Assembly (NCBI GenBank): GCA_003644265.1
Contig: QNBX01000021.1
Span: forward strand, 1 to 39,774
Source of the DNA: Planctomycetota bacterium
GTDB lineage: Bacteria; Planctomycetota; B15-G4
Direction: 5' to 3'
Length of the DNA stretch: 39,774 nucleotides
The position numbers and the translations under genes are program-made. Below the pieces are notes generated by a model. That model saw nothing but the letters and a program-made list of their open reading frames with translations. It was not told where the DNA came from and did not search any database. Positions 11,430-20,271 of this stretch are shown here, piece by piece; the first letter of the stretch is position 1, and every line of letters begins with the position of its first letter.

Positions 11430-14009
11430 ATGCGTCCGACCGCGCTGGTCGCCGTGTTCTCGCTGTGCTTCCTGGCGTCGCTGACCCCGACCTCGCTCCA
11501 CGCTCAGGCACACCCGCAGCGGCCGCCGTTCCTGTTCGTCGAGAACCTCGGGCAGGAGGCCGCGCCGGCGCGTTTCGTGGCTCGCGGCGAGTCGCTCAGC
11601 GTGTTCTTCACCCCGGGCGGCGCGCGGCTGGTGCTGGAGCCCGAGGGCGGGGCGGCGGCGGCCGTGTTCCTCGCGTTGGAGGGCGCTCGTCGGGCCGAGC
11701 CCGAAGCGCTGGGCCAGCCGCTCACGCGCATCCACAGCTACCGCGGCCGCGACCCGTCGCGCTGGGTGAGCGACGCGCGGGCCTTTGCGGGCCTGGCCTA
11801 TCGCAACCTGCACGAGGGCGTCGATCTGCACTTCGTCACTCGCGAGGGGCGCCTGAGCTACGACCTCGTGCTGGCGCCCGGAGCGGACGCCGGCGGGCTG
11901 GTCATGCGCTGCGAGGGCGCGCTGGGGCTGGCGCTCACGGACGACGGGGGCCTCGCCGTGCGGACCGCGGCGGGGACCCTGCAGCAGTCGGCGCCGCTGG
12001 TCTGGGAGCGAGCTGCGGACGGCTCGCGCGACCCCGTGCCCGCGCGCTTCGTGCTGCTGGATCAACAGCGCTGGCGCTTCGACGTGCAGCGGCGCGACCC
12101 ACAGCGGGCCCTGGTGATCGATCCGGGGCTCACCTGGGGCAGCCACCTGGGCGGAGGCCTGGCCGACCGTGCCCAGGCCGTGGCGCTCACGCCGGAAGGG
12201 CACGTGATCGTGGCGGGCAGCACGGGCTCGCACGACTTCCCCACCACGCCGGGCGCCATCCAGGGGGCGATCACGGGCTACAACGACGCCTTCGTGGTGC
12301 GCATCGACCCCAGCGACGGCGCCTTCATGTTCGCCACCTTCCTGGGTGGCGCCGACGCGGTCATCTTCCGGCCGGACGTGGCGCAGGCCGTGACCGTGGG
12401 CGACGACGGCTTCGTGCTGGTGGCGGGTACCTCGGCCAGCCCCGACTTCCCCACCACCAGCGGCGCGCTGCAGCAGCTGAGCAGCGGCGGCACGGACGCC
12501 TTCGTGGCGCGCCTGCACCCGGACGGCAGCTTGAACTGGTCGACGCTGCTGGGCGGCTCGGGCCATGACGAGGCCACGGCGCTGGCGCTGGACGCCGACG
12601 GCACGCTGACCGTCGCGGGCATGACCTTCTCCAACGACTTTCCCACCAGCGCGGGCGCGTTCGACGAGAGCTTCAACTCCCTCGCGCTTACGAACGACGG
12701 CTGGGTGGCGCGGCTGTCCAGCGACGGCGCCGCGCTCGCATGGAGCACGTACCTTGGCGGCTCGCTCAGAGACGAGCTGTGCGCGCTGGCACTCGACGCG
12801 CTGGGGCGTCCGGTGGTAGCGGGCCTGACCGGCTCGAGCGACCTGCCCACCACGCCCGGCGCCTTCGACACGAGCTTCAACGGCGGCGGCAGCACCGAGA
12901 CCGACGCCCTGGTGGCGCGCCTCTCGGCCGACGGCAGCGACCTGGAGTGGTGTACCTATCTGGGCAGCGTCGAGCGGGTCGAGGCCCAGGCCCTGGCCCT
13001 GTCTGCGCTCGGCGAGGTGCTGGTGGCGGGCGAGACTCACGGGAGCGACTTCCCCGTGACGCCCGACGCGCCGCAGCCCGTCTATGGCGGCGGCGCCTGC
13101 GACGGCTTCGTCACCCGGCTCGCATCCGACGGCGGCTCCCTGGTCTGGTCGAGCTTTCTGGGCGGCGCGGCGGACGATCGGCTGGAGGCGCTGGCGCTCA
13201 GCAGCGGAGAGCAGGCCACGGTGGCGGGCTCCAGTGGCTCGCTGGGGCTGATCGCCGGCTTGTTGCCCAAGCTGTCACCGGCGGCGTCGGGCCTGCTGAG
13301 CGACAGCGGCGTGGTGGTCAGCCAGGGCGGATCGCCCGGCCCCCTGGTCCCCGGTGGCCCGGGCCCCGGGGCCCGCAGCGCGGCAGCCTTCGACCTGAGC
13401 CTGGGCGGCACGCAGGACGGCCTGATCGCGCGCTTCAGCTCCGACGGCGCGCGCCTGCTCTACGCCAGCTTCTACGGCGGCAGTGGGCGCGAGCAGGCCC
13501 TGGGTCTGGCCCTGGACGAGGTCGGCGCGGCCTGGATCGTAGGCCTGAGCGACAGCGCCGATCTGCCCCTGGCTGGCGCGTCGGTGCAGCCCGGGCCTCA
13601 GGGCGCCCAGGACGCCTTCGTGGCCCGGATGTCCGTGCCACCCCTGTCGTGGTTTGCCGCGGACTCCGCCGGCGACGGCGCGCGGCCGCGCCTCAGCGCT
13701 CGCGGCGCGTTCGAGCCCGGCAGCCCCTGGTCGTTGCGCGTGTCGGGCCTGCGCCCGGGCGCGCGGGTGTGGCTGCTGGCCGGCCCGCCGGGCCCGGGTG
13801 CGCCGTTGCTGGCCTGCGCTGCGTCGCGGGCGGGCGCCGTGCTGGCTCCGTGGCCCGTGAACCTGGCGCTGTGCTTGCCCGCCGATGCCCGCGGCGAGGC
13901 GCGCTGGGCCGGCCCGTCGTGGCCCCTGTCCAGCGGCGAGGCGTTGGTGCTGCAGGCCTGGGGCCCGGGGCCCTGCAACTCGGCGGCGTTGCAGCTGGTC
14001 ACGCCGTAG
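11430..14009 (+). CDS. Secreted SBBP-repeat seven-bladed beta-propeller protein
   Basis: The 859-residue protein starts at ATG 11430 with a clean signal peptide (MRPTALVAVFSLCFLASL, cleavage near HAQA). The frame stays open upstream to 11238, but that part has no coding character. Residues about 25-230 form the N-terminal domain that commonly precedes SBBP repeats (FLFVENLGQEAAPARFVARG, then YDLVLAPGAD). Seven blade strands follow, each with an LGG-type signature: WGSHLGG, FATFLGG, WSTLLGG, WSTYLGG, WCTYLGS, WSSFLGG and YASFYGG. They alternate with VAG-x-T-x-S-x-DFPTT motifs. Blade six carries a Gly/Pro-rich insertion of about 50 residues (around 13240-13390). The last 115 residues are the shared C-terminal beta-domain. 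An extracellular binding or structural role is inferred. Confidence 0.88.
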   Translation: MRPTALVAVFSLCFLASLTPTSLHAQAHPQRPPFLFVENLGQEAAPARFVARGESLSVFFTPGGARLVLEPEGGAAAAVFLALEGARRAEPEALGQPLTRIHSYRGRDPSRWVSDARAFAGLAYRNLHEGVDLHFVTREGRLSYDLVLAPGADAGGLVMRCEGALGLALTDDGGLAVRTAAGTLQQSAPLVWERAADGSRDPVPARFVLLDQQRWRFDVQRRDPQRALVIDPGLTWGSHLGGGLADRAQAVALTPEGHVIVAGSTGSHDFPTTPGAIQGAITGYNDAFVVRIDPSDGAFMFATFLGGADAVIFRPDVAQAVTVGDDGFVLVAGTSASPDFPTTSGALQQLSSGGTDAFVARLHPDGSLNWSTLLGGSGHDEATALALDADGTLTVAGMTFSNDFPTSAGAFDESFNSLALTNDGWVARLSSDGAALAWSTYLGGSLRDELCALALDALGRPVVAGLTGSSDLPTTPGAFDTSFNGGGSTETDALVARLSADGSDLEWCTYLGSVERVEAQALALSALGEVLVAGETHGSDFPVTPDAPQPVYGGGACDGFVTRLASDGGSLVWSSFLGGAADDRLEALALSSGEQATVAGSSGSLGLIAGLLPKLSPAASGLLSDSGVVVSQGGSPGPLVPGGPGPGARSAAAFDLSLGGTQDGLIARFSSDGARLLYASFYGGSGREQALGLALDEVGAAWIVGLSDSADLPLAGASVQPGPQGAQDAFVARMSVPPLSWFAADSAGDGARPRLSARGAFEPGSPWSLRVSGLRPGARVWLLAGPPGPGAPLLACAASRAGAVLAPWPVNLALCLPADARGEARWAGPSWPLSSGEALVLQAWGPGPCNSAALQLVTP

Positions 14010-14041
14010 CGCCCGGCGTGCTGCGCTCATGGGGCGCTGGT

Positions 14042-14071
14042 GTCGTGAGGTCGTGAGGTCGTGAGGTCGTG
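14042..14071. repeat. 8-bp tandem repeat
   Basis: The unit GTCGTGAG is repeated three times in full, plus a partial fourth copy, just after the SBBP gene. Function is unknown. It may be replication slippage. Confidence 0.75.
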
Positions 14072-14172
14072 GCGCTCGGCATGGGCGCCTTGTACGCGGG
14101 CGGTTGCGCCATGCGAGCGGGTGGAGCGGTCGGTACCCTGGCGCGCTGCCTGGTTCTTCCGGAGTGCTCGTC

Positions 14173-14583
14173 TTGCGCGTGATCTTCGCCATCGTCGCCG
14201 GCTTCTCCGTCTGGAGCGCCCTGTGGCTCGCCGGGAACACCGGTATCAAGTCCCATGAGCCCTGGTCGTTCACAGAGGGCGAGCCCTACACCGAGCGGGC
14301 GCCGCTGCTGGCGGCCCTGGGGCTGAGCGTGGTCTGCTCGCTCATCGGCGGCGCCTGCGCCGCCGCCATCGCACGGGAGCTGCGGCGCGCGGCGCTGATC
14401 CTGTTGTCCCTGGCGTTGGTGTCGGTGGGGGCCGCCATCCAGGCGCAGGTCTGGCAGCTCATGCCGCTCTGGTATCACCTGATGTTCCTGCTGCTGCTGC
14501 CGCCGGCCACGCTCCTGGGTGGACGCTTGATCCGGGAGTCCCAGCCGCTCCCCGAGCCCGCCGGACCGCCGCGCTCGCCGTAG
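14173..14583 (+). CDS. Small integral membrane protein, unknown family
   Basis: The product is about 136 residues with four predicted hydrophobic segments: RVIFAIVAGFSVWSALWLAG at the N-terminus, LLAALGLSVVCSLIGGACAA, LILLSLALVSVGAAIQA and a final MLFLLLLPPATLLGG-like stretch near the end. A loop rich in Glu, Pro and Tyr lies between the first two. The C-terminus is Pro-rich and probably soluble. The frame is open from 14104. I chose TTG 14173 because GGAG ends 8 bases before it. GTG 14164 is the alternative and would add three residues. I do not recognise the family. It lies upstream of the zinc-ribbon gene on the same strand. Confidence 0.55.
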   Translation: MRVIFAIVAGFSVWSALWLAGNTGIKSHEPWSFTEGEPYTERAPLLAALGLSVVCSLIGGACAAAIARELRRAALILLSLALVSVGAAIQAQVWQLMPLWYHLMFLLLLPPATLLGGRLIRESQPLPEPAGPPRSP

Positions 14584-14706
14584 GATCACGACGAGACGCA
14601 GCGAGCACCAATGGGCGCGCAGCTGCACCAGGGCGCTGCGTGGCATCCCGCCAGCTTTTCGGCGATCATCCAGACGACACTCAAGCGACCACACGGAGGA
14701 CTCCGC

Positions 14707-14922
14707 ATGGGATTGTTCGGACGCAAGCAGGCTGAGCAGGTGCGCGTCGTCGGCGTGGACCTGCACTGCGAGATCTGCAAGCACGAGCGCTTCTTCAGCC
14801 GCGATGCCCAGCTCAACACGGCCGTGATGTCGTTCTTCGACATGGACTGGGCCAACAAGACCGCCACCTGTTTCGTGTGCGAGCGTTGCGGCTATGTGCA
14901 CTGGTTCCTGCCGACGGGCTGA
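14707..14922 (+). CDS. Small zinc-ribbon protein
   Basis: The 71-residue protein has a CxxC pair at residues 21-24 and a CxxCxxCG cluster at 55-62 (likely ligands Cys58 and Cys61), followed by YVHWF. This is a typical zinc-ribbon layout. The start at ATG 14707 is supported by GGAGGA at 14695-14700, 6 bases upstream. An ATG at 14611 in the same frame would add an unconserved extension. Such ribbons bind nucleic acid or partner proteins, but nothing here identifies a target. It precedes the DinB-like gene by 20 bases and is probably co-transcribed with it. Confidence 0.8.
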   Translation: MGLFGRKQAEQVRVVGVDLHCEICKHERFFSRDAQLNTAVMSFFDMDWANKTATCFVCERCGYVHWFLPTG

Positions 14923-14942
14923 ACACCGAGTTGGGCGCAGAC

Positions 14943-15434
14943 ATGACATCCGAAGACCTCAGCGATCAGCTCCTGGAGACCTGGCGCCGGCACCAGGAGG
15001 TGCTCATGTTGCTGCTGGACGCCGTGCCGCGTGGCGGGCTGGCCTGCCTGCCGACGGGCTCGCGCGGTCGCGACGTCTCACGTCAGTTCTTCCACCTCGA
15101 TCGCGTGCGCCGCGGCTGGCTGCACTATCACGAGACCGGTGAACGCCCCAAGCTGGCCCGGGCCGCGAGCGGCAAGGCGCCCACCAAGGTGGAGCTGCGC
15201 AAGGCGCTCAAGGCCTCGGGCAAGCTGGTCGACGCCTTCCTCGAGCAGGCGCTCGCCGGCGAGGCCAGGGTGCGCATGTTCGGTCGCAGCCCCGTGCGCT
15301 GGATGACATACCTGATTGCCCACGAGTCCCATCACCGGGGTCAGATCGCGCTGGCGCTGAAGCAGTGCGGCAAGCGCTTGGACGAAGACGTGGCGGTGCA
15401 GGGCCTGTGGGGCCGCTGGATGGCGGCGGAGTAG
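14943..15434 (+). CDS. DinB/YfiT-family putative metalloenzyme
   Basis: The 163-residue protein has the DinB-like four-helix-bundle metal site: His51 in FFHLDRVRRGW, then His127 and His131 in AHESHHRGQIALALK. The H-x3-HRGQ motif is the most diagnostic signature of the family. DinB-superfamily proteins bind a divalent metal. Some members are thiol-dependent transferases and many have no assigned reaction. ATG 14943 is chosen because the family begins with a helix such as LSDQLLETWRRHQEVLM. The frame also reads upstream into the end of the zinc-ribbon gene, which is probably fortuitous. It follows the zinc-ribbon gene closely, so a shared transcript is likely. Confidence 0.85.
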   Translation: MTSEDLSDQLLETWRRHQEVLMLLLDAVPRGGLACLPTGSRGRDVSRQFFHLDRVRRGWLHYHETGERPKLARAASGKAPTKVELRKALKASGKLVDAFLEQALAGEARVRMFGRSPVRWMTYLIAHESHHRGQIALALKQCGKRLDEDVAVQGLWGRWMAAE

Positions 15435-15559
15435 CGGGCAGCGGCTGAGCGCCCTGCGGTTGTGGCCTCGCTCCGGCAGGTGGATCACGGCCGCGCTGCG
15501 CATCATCGGAGCCAGAAGGCATACTCGCGGATTCACACCGGGAATCAGGGAGACAGCGC

Positions 15560-15922
15560 ATGCCCAAGCTCATCAACCGTCCCACCATCACCACGGTGGG
15601 CGAGAACCCGCCCATGCAGGTCCGTGAGTTCACCGGCACGCGCAATACCGGCGAGTCCGGGCTGAGCGTGGCCTCCATGAACGCGCCCATGGGTTGGACC
15701 GGGGTCGGTCAGAAGCCGGACTTCAACGAGACGCTGGTCGTGTTCACGGGCATGCTGCGCGTGGAGTCCCGCGGCAGACGCGACGAGGTTCAGGCGGGTC
15801 AGGCCATCCAGTGTGCTGCGGGAGAGTGGGTGCGCTACTCCGCGCCCAACGCCGGCGGCGCCACCTACATGTCCGTCTGCGAACCTTCGTTCACCGAGGC
15901 CGGGGCGCACCGCGGCCCGTAA
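15560..15922 (+). CDS. Single-domain cupin protein
   Basis: The 120-residue protein has the small-cupin arrangement: [26 protein letters not shown] for the first motif area, then a Gly/Glu-containing turn and YMSVCEPSF for the last strand. The usual metal-binding His residues are largely replaced, so metal binding and enzymatic activity are uncertain. The start at ATG 15560 has GGGAG about 9 bases upstream. Its 3' end overlaps the tail of lysK on the opposite strand by 58 bases (15865-15922), and no terminator is visible between the two convergent genes. It could be a sugar or small-molecule binding protein. The function is not resolved. Confidence 0.75.
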   Translation: MPKLINRPTITTVGENPPMQVREFTGTRNTGESGLSVASMNAPMGWTGVGQKPDFNETLVVFTGMLRVESRGRRDEVQAGQAIQCAAGEWVRYSAPNAGGATYMSVCEPSFTEAGAHRGP

Positions 15923-16980
15923 GCCGCGCCCCCCAGCGGCGCGGCCAGCCAACGCGAGAGCACGGCGACGCCGCGGCTGAACTCGTCCAGCTCGATGTGC
16001 TCGTCGGGTGTGTGGTCGAGAGCCGCGTCCCCCGGGCCATACGCCAGGCAGGGACAGCCCCACGCGGGCGCCACGACGTTCATGTCCGCGCTGCCGGTCT
16101 TGCGTTGGAAGCGGGCGCGGCCACCCTCGGCGGCGATGGCGCGGCCGAACTCGCGCGCCAGCCGCGACGTGCGCGGGCCGTCCCACGCGGGCAGGCCCTC
16201 GCCGGCTGTCACGTCCCAATCCGGAGCCTGCTCCCGCACCCACTCCAGCGCGCGCTGCGGCGGGAGCCGGGGAGGCAGGCGCAGGCGCAGGCGCAGGCGG
16301 GCCTGCTCGAACAGACCGTCACTCGTCAGGTCGAGATCGAGCAGGTGCAGCAGCAGCCGTTCGTAGAGCGAGGGTTGTCCCTCGTCGAACGTCGCGGCGG
16401 CTCGCTCGAGCGCCACGAACTGTCGGCAGGCGAGGGCCGCGACGCCGGGCGCCTCGGCGGCCGTGTGTGCCACGCCCTCGCGCCGGGTGAGCGACAGGTC
16501 GAGCACGCCCTTGTAGCCCAGCGTCACGCCGCTCCAGCCGCTGGGTTCGCCCACCACGCAGACGTCCGGCGCCGGCAGCGTGGCCCGGTACTGGGCGCCC
16601 ACCGAGGCGCCCTCCTCATCGACGCAGGCCACCAGTTCGACGCGGCAACCCAGGGCGCCGCGCTGGGCGGCGCGGGCCGCGGCGGCCACGAACGCCACCA
16701 GCGGGCCCTTGGCGTCCACGGCGCCGCGACCGTACAGCCGGCCGCCCTCACGCCGCAGGGGCACGTGCCCGGGCACCGTGTCGATGTGGCCCAACAGGGT
16801 CACGCGCGGGCCGCCGCTGCCGATCAGGCCCACGGCGTTGCCGGCCTCATCGATGTGGGCGTCGAAGCCCAGGGCGCTGAGGTGCCCGACGAGCAGCGCC
16901 ACGGCGTCGTGCTCGGCGCCGCTCAGGCTGGTGGTGCCCACGAGCTCCTCGAGCAGGTCGATGGCTGCGGTGTCGTTCAT
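15865..16980 (-). CDS. lysK: LysK, [LysW]-lysine hydrolase (M20 family)
   Basis: The 371-residue protein is an M20 metallohydrolase that releases lysine from the LysW carrier, the last step of the pathway. Family residues are in order: LGHIDTVPG (metal His and catalytic Asp), [11 protein letters not shown] (bridging Asp), ACVDEEGAS (catalytic Glu-Glu), VGEPSGW (metal Glu) and DEHIELDEF (metal His). The GEPSGW and TLGYKG segments resemble Thermus LysK as I recall it. ATG 16980 overlaps the TGA of lysZJ in an ATGA junction, which fixes the start. A run of Arg-Leu residues (near 16280-16320) is encoded by a GCGCAG 6-bp repeat. The last 20 or so residues extend antisense into the cupin gene and look like an added tail. 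Some homologues also act on LysW-ornithine. Confidence 0.93.
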   Translation of the reverse strand: MNDTAAIDLLEELVGTTSLSGAEHDAVALLVGHLSALGFDAHIDEAGNAVGLIGSGGPRVTLLGHIDTVPGHVPLRREGGRLYGRGAVDAKGPLVAFVAAAARAAQRGALGCRVELVACVDEEGASVGAQYRATLPAPDVCVVGEPSGWSGVTLGYKGVLDLSLTRREGVAHTAAEAPGVAALACRQFVALERAAATFDEGQPSLYERLLLHLLDLDLTSDGLFEQARLRLRLRLPPRLPPQRALEWVREQAPDWDVTAGEGLPAWDGPRTSRLAREFGRAIAAEGGRARFQRKTGSADMNVVAPAWGCPCLAYGPGDAALDHTPDEHIELDEFSRGVAVLSRWLAAPLGGAAYGPRCAPASVNEGSQTDM

Positions 16981-19199
16981 GAGAGCACTTGCTCGCCGCT
17001 GATGTCTGCCGGCGCGTCATGCGCGGGCGCGCGGGAGCTGTCTGCACCCATGATCTCCTGCACCAGGGCCTCGCCCAGGCGCTGCAGGTCAGCCCAGGAG
17101 CACGTGAGCGGCGGCAGCAAGCGCACGACTCGCGGCCCGGCGCCCAGCACCAGCACGCCGCGCTGCTGCAGGCGCTTGAGCACCGGCGCCGCGGCGTCGC
17201 GTAGTTCCACGCCGATCACGAGGCCGAGCCCGCGCACGTCGCGCACCGGGGAGCCCGCGCCTGGACGCAGACGCTGACGCAGCCAGCGGCGCAGGCGCTC
17301 ACCGTGCTCAGCGGTGCGGGCCGTGAGCCCGTCGCGCTCGAGCGTGTCGAGCACGGCCAGGGCCGCCGCGCAGGCCAGCGGGTTGCCCCCGAAGGTGCTG
17401 CCGTGGGTGCCGATCTGCCGGGGCACCTGGCTGGAGCGGAAGGCCAGCGCGCCGATGGGCACGCCGCCACCCAGGCCCTTGGCCAGGCAGACCATGTCCG
17501 GATCGAGATGCTGGATGTGGGGCACGCGGGCCTGCGAGTCGTCGCTTGTGGCGTCCGCCGGCCCGGCCACGCCCTGGTAGGCGCAGAAGTCGCCCGTGCG
17601 GCCCACGCCGGTCTGGACCTCATCGACAGCAAAGAGAATGCCGCGTTCACGGCACATGCGCCGGGCTGCGCGCAGGTAGCCGGGGTCGAGCGCGCGTACG
17701 CCGCCCTCGCCCTGCACGATCTCCAGCAGGAGCAGGCCCACGTCTGCGTGCAGCGCGGCGTCGAGGGCTTCGATGTCGCCCGGGCGCACGTGCGCGAAGC
17801 CGTCGAGCAGCGGCTCGAAGGTCTCGCGATGGCTGCGGCGCCAGGTGGCGGACAGCGCGCCCATGGTGCGCCCGTGAAAGGCGCCCGTGAGAGCCACGAC
17901 CCCGTGTCGTCCGGTGACCCGCCGCGCGGTCTTGATGGCGGCCTCCACGGCCTCGGTGCCCGAGTTGCACAGGAACACGCGGTCCAGCGGCGCGAGCAGC
18001 TGCGTCAGGCGTCGCAGCAGGCTCGCGCGCTGATCGTTGGCGAAGCTGGCGAAGCACGAGACCAGGCGTCGCGATTGGTCGCACAGCGCGCGGGCGAGGG
18101 CCGGGTGTGCGTGGCCCAGCGAGGCCACGCCAAACATGCTGGTGGCGTCCAGGTAGCGACGGCCGTTGGCGTCCCAGACGTGGGAGCCCTCGCCGCGCAC
18201 CAGGGTCAGACCGCGGTGCCCGGAGAAGCCGGCATCGAAGCTCGTGGGGTCGGCGAGCGCGGCTGCGTCCGCAGCATTGGCTGCGTCGGGTGCGTCGGGT
18301 GCGTTGGCTGTGTCGGCCGCGTTGGCCGCGTTGGCCGCGTTGGCCGCGTTGGCCGCGTTGGCCGGGGCTGCGTTGTTCGTCGCGTCCGCCAGCGGCTGGC
18401 CAAGTACGGTGCCGCGGCCAGCCAGGGCGTCGGCCAGCGGATGCTCCGAGCGCGCGTCTGCCAGGATCACCCGCGCTACACCTCCGGCGAGCGCCTCGCG
18501 CGCCGCCAGGATCTTCTTGGCCATGCGCCCCTTCGCCAGGGCGGCGGCGTCGTCCATGCGCTCGCTCGGCACGTGGGCCACCAGGGTCTCGGGGCGCGCC
18601 GGGTCCTCCAGCAGGCCCGGCACGTTGGTGAGGATGACCAGCGTCTCGGCGCCGGTGTCCTGGGCCAGGCGCGCCGCCAGCCGGTCGCCGTCCACGTTGA
18701 ACAGATCGCCGCTGTCGTCGCTGCAGACCGGCGCGAGCACAGGCAGCAGGCCGCCCTGTTGCAGCCGCTCCAGCAGCTCGGTGTCCACCCGCTCCGGGCG
18801 TCCGGTCCACTGGTCGCGCAGCACGCGCTGACGCCCGTCCTGCACGGCGCGCACGCGGCTCTTGCGTTGGCCGCGCACGAGCCCGCCGTCGGCGCCGGAC
18901 AGCCCCATGGGGCGCAGGCCCCGCGCCGTGAGCCCCTCCACCAGCCGGCGATTCACCAGCGCCGTGGCCATCAAGAAGGCCTCCAGGTCATCACGCTCGC
19001 AGACCCTGCTCTGCTGCCCCGAGGGCGAGGTCACGAAGCGCGCCGGCTTGCCCAGCGCCTGTTGCAGACGCGTGGTCTCGTCGGATCCGCCGTGCACCAG
19101 CACGAGGTCGTCGCGCCGGCGCGCCAGGGCCGCGAGGTCATCCAGCAGGGCGTCGCCGCCGATGCCTGCGGCTCCACCGATCTTCACGATGAGGGTCAT
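16977..19199 (-). CDS. lysZ-lysJ: LysZ-LysJ fusion: [LysW]-aminoadipate kinase plus [LysW]-aminoadipate-semialdehyde aminotransferase
   Basis: One 740-residue polypeptide carries two pathway enzymes. Residues 1-267 are an acetylglutamate-kinase-like domain with LysZ features: [50 protein letters not shown] and DGDRLAA. It phosphorylates LysW-aminoadipate. Residues about 268-315 are an Ala/Asn/Asp/Pro linker. Residues about 316-740 are a class III PLP aminotransferase like LysJ/ArgD, with [28 protein letters not shown], the PLP lysine Lys574 in [14 protein letters not shown], and [13 protein letters not shown]. In the pathway its step follows LysY. The start is ATG 19199, whose first residues MTLIVKIGG match the family. 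The frame is open further upstream to 19289 without family similarity. LysY ends 37 bases upstream, and the stop overlaps the lysK start (ATGA). Both domains retain their key residues, so both should be active. Confidence 0.93.
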   Translation of the reverse strand: MTLIVKIGGAAGIGGDALLDDLAALARRRDDLVLVHGGSDETTRLQQALGKPARFVTSPSGQQSRVCERDDLEAFLMATALVNRRLVEGLTARGLRPMGLSGADGGLVRGQRKSRVRAVQDGRQRVLRDQWTGRPERVDTELLERLQQGGLLPVLAPVCSDDSGDLFNVDGDRLAARLAQDTGAETLVILTNVPGLLEDPARPETLVAHVPSERMDDAAALAKGRMAKKILAAREALAGGVARVILADARSEHPLADALAGRGTVLGQPLADATNNAAPANAANAANAANAANAADTANAPDAPDAANAADAAALADPTSFDAGFSGHRGLTLVRGEGSHVWDANGRRYLDATSMFGVASLGHAHPALARALCDQSRRLVSCFASFANDQRASLLRRLTQLLAPLDRVFLCNSGTEAVEAAIKTARRVTGRHGVVALTGAFHGRTMGALSATWRRSHRETFEPLLDGFAHVRPGDIEALDAALHADVGLLLLEIVQGEGGVRALDPGYLRAARRMCRERGILFAVDEVQTGVGRTGDFCAYQGVAGPADATSDDSQARVPHIQHLDPDMVCLAKGLGGGVPIGALAFRSSQVPRQIGTHGSTFGGNPLACAAALAVLDTLERDGLTARTAEHGERLRRWLRQRLRPGAGSPVRDVRGLGLVIGVELRDAAAPVLKRLQQRGVLVLGAGPRVVRLLPPLTCSWADLQRLGEALVQEIMGADSSRAPAHDAPADISGEQVLS
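18321..18365. repeat. 9-bp in-frame tandem repeat in the lysZ-lysJ linker
   Basis: Five consecutive copies of GTTGGCCGC occur (the fifth has one mismatch), flanked by degenerate units from about 18250 to 18390. On the coding strand it reads as repeated Ala-Ala-Asn. Copy-number change by slippage would lengthen or shorten the linker by three residues without breaking the frame. Confidence 0.9.
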
Positions 19200-19236
19200 G
19201 GTCTGTGTGTCCAGGATGGCCGCGTAGCCGCGGCGT

Positions 19237-20271
19237 TCAGAGAGGGTGGATGCCGCCGAAGTCGAGACCGGCGGTCTCGTCGAGGCCAAACATCAGGTTC
19301 ATGCTCTGCACGGCGGTGCCGGCCGCGCCCTTGCCCAGGTTGTCGAGGGCGCAGAGCGACACGACGCGCCCGCGCTCGGCGTCCAGTGCGAAGCCGATCT
19401 GCGCGCGGTTGGTTCCGGTGACGAGCTTGGGTTCGGGGTGGCGGTAGGGCCCGGCGCGTTCGTGCAGCACGTCGACGAAGGGTCGCTCCGCGGCGTAGGA
19501 GCCGTAGGCGCGCACCAGGTCGCGCTCGCTCACGTCCTGATCGATGCGCAGGTGACAGGTGGCCAGGGCGCCGCGCACCATCTCGACCGCCGTGATGGAG
19601 AGGTGCAGCTCGAGGCCCTCGAAGGTCTGCTCGACCTCCGCAGCATGGCGGTGGCCCACGGGCGCGTAGCTGCGCACACAGCCGCTGCGCACGGGGTGGT
19701 GGCTGGCGTCGCTGGAGCTGGCGCCGCCCTCGCTGGAGCCCACCTTGACCTCCGCCACCACGGGCTGCTCGCGGCTGAGCAGGCCCGCTCGCTCGAGCGG
19801 CGCCAGGGCCAGCTGCACGGCGGTGGCGTTGCAGCCCACGCCGCTGACGTAGCGCGCGCCGCCGAGGTCGCCGCGCTGCAGCTCCGGCAGCCCGTACGCG
19901 AAGCGCTCCAGCCACTCGGGCGCGGGGTGCGGCTCGCCGTACCAGCGCGCGTAGTTGTCGGCGTCGGACAGGCGGAAGTCGGCCGAGCAGTCCACGATGC
20001 GCTCGGCCCGATCTGCCAGGGCGTCGATGCGGCGTGCCGCGCGCCCGTGGGGCAGGGCCAGGAACAGCACGTCGCAGCTCGGCAGCTCGTCCATGCGGCA
20101 GAAGCGGCTGCGCGCGCGGCCGCGCAGGTGAGGGTGCACGCGCTGCAGTGGCTGCCCGGCCAGGCGCTCGGAGCTTGCGCCCACCAGCTCGACCTCTGGG
20201 TGGCCGAGTAGCCAGCGGATGAGCTCGCCGCCCACGTAGCCCGAGGCGCCCGCGATGGCTGCGCGGATCAT
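19237..20271 (-). CDS. lysY: LysY, [LysW]-aminoadipate 6-phosphate reductase
   Basis: The 344-residue protein is an ArgC-like NADPH-dependent reductase that converts LysW-aminoadipyl phosphate to the semialdehyde. It has the N-terminal Rossmann motif [13 protein letters not shown] (residues 5-17), the family segment DCSADFRL (94-101) and the catalytic cysteine Cys147 in [13 protein letters not shown]. Later come [15 protein letters not shown] and the C-terminal [18 protein letters not shown]. Gene order next to lysX and lysZ distinguishes it from ArgC. ATG 20271 overlaps the TGA of lysX by four bases, which sets the start. The frame is open far upstream inside lysX, but that part is not coding. 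Length is normal for the family. Confidence 0.93.
   Translation of the reverse strand: MIRAAIAGASGYVGGELIRWLLGHPEVELVGASSERLAGQPLQRVHPHLRGRARSRFCRMDELPSCDVLFLALPHGRAARRIDALADRAERIVDCSADFRLSDADNYARWYGEPHPAPEWLERFAYGLPELQRGDLGGARYVSGVGCNATAVQLALAPLERAGLLSREQPVVAEVKVGSSEGGASSSDASHHPVRSGCVRSYAPVGHRHAAEVEQTFEGLELHLSITAVEMVRGALATCHLRIDQDVSERDLVRAYGSYAAERPFVDVLHERAGPYRHPEPKLVTGTNRAQIGFALDAERGRVVSLCALDNLGKGAAGTAVQSMNLMFGLDETAGLDFGGIHPL

Noticed and set aside
17304..19421. 705-codon open frame on the plus strand across lysZ-lysJ
   Set aside because: It mirrors the real gene on the minus strand. High third-position GC keeps the antisense frame open. The composition is Gln/Arg/His/Val-rich with no domain.
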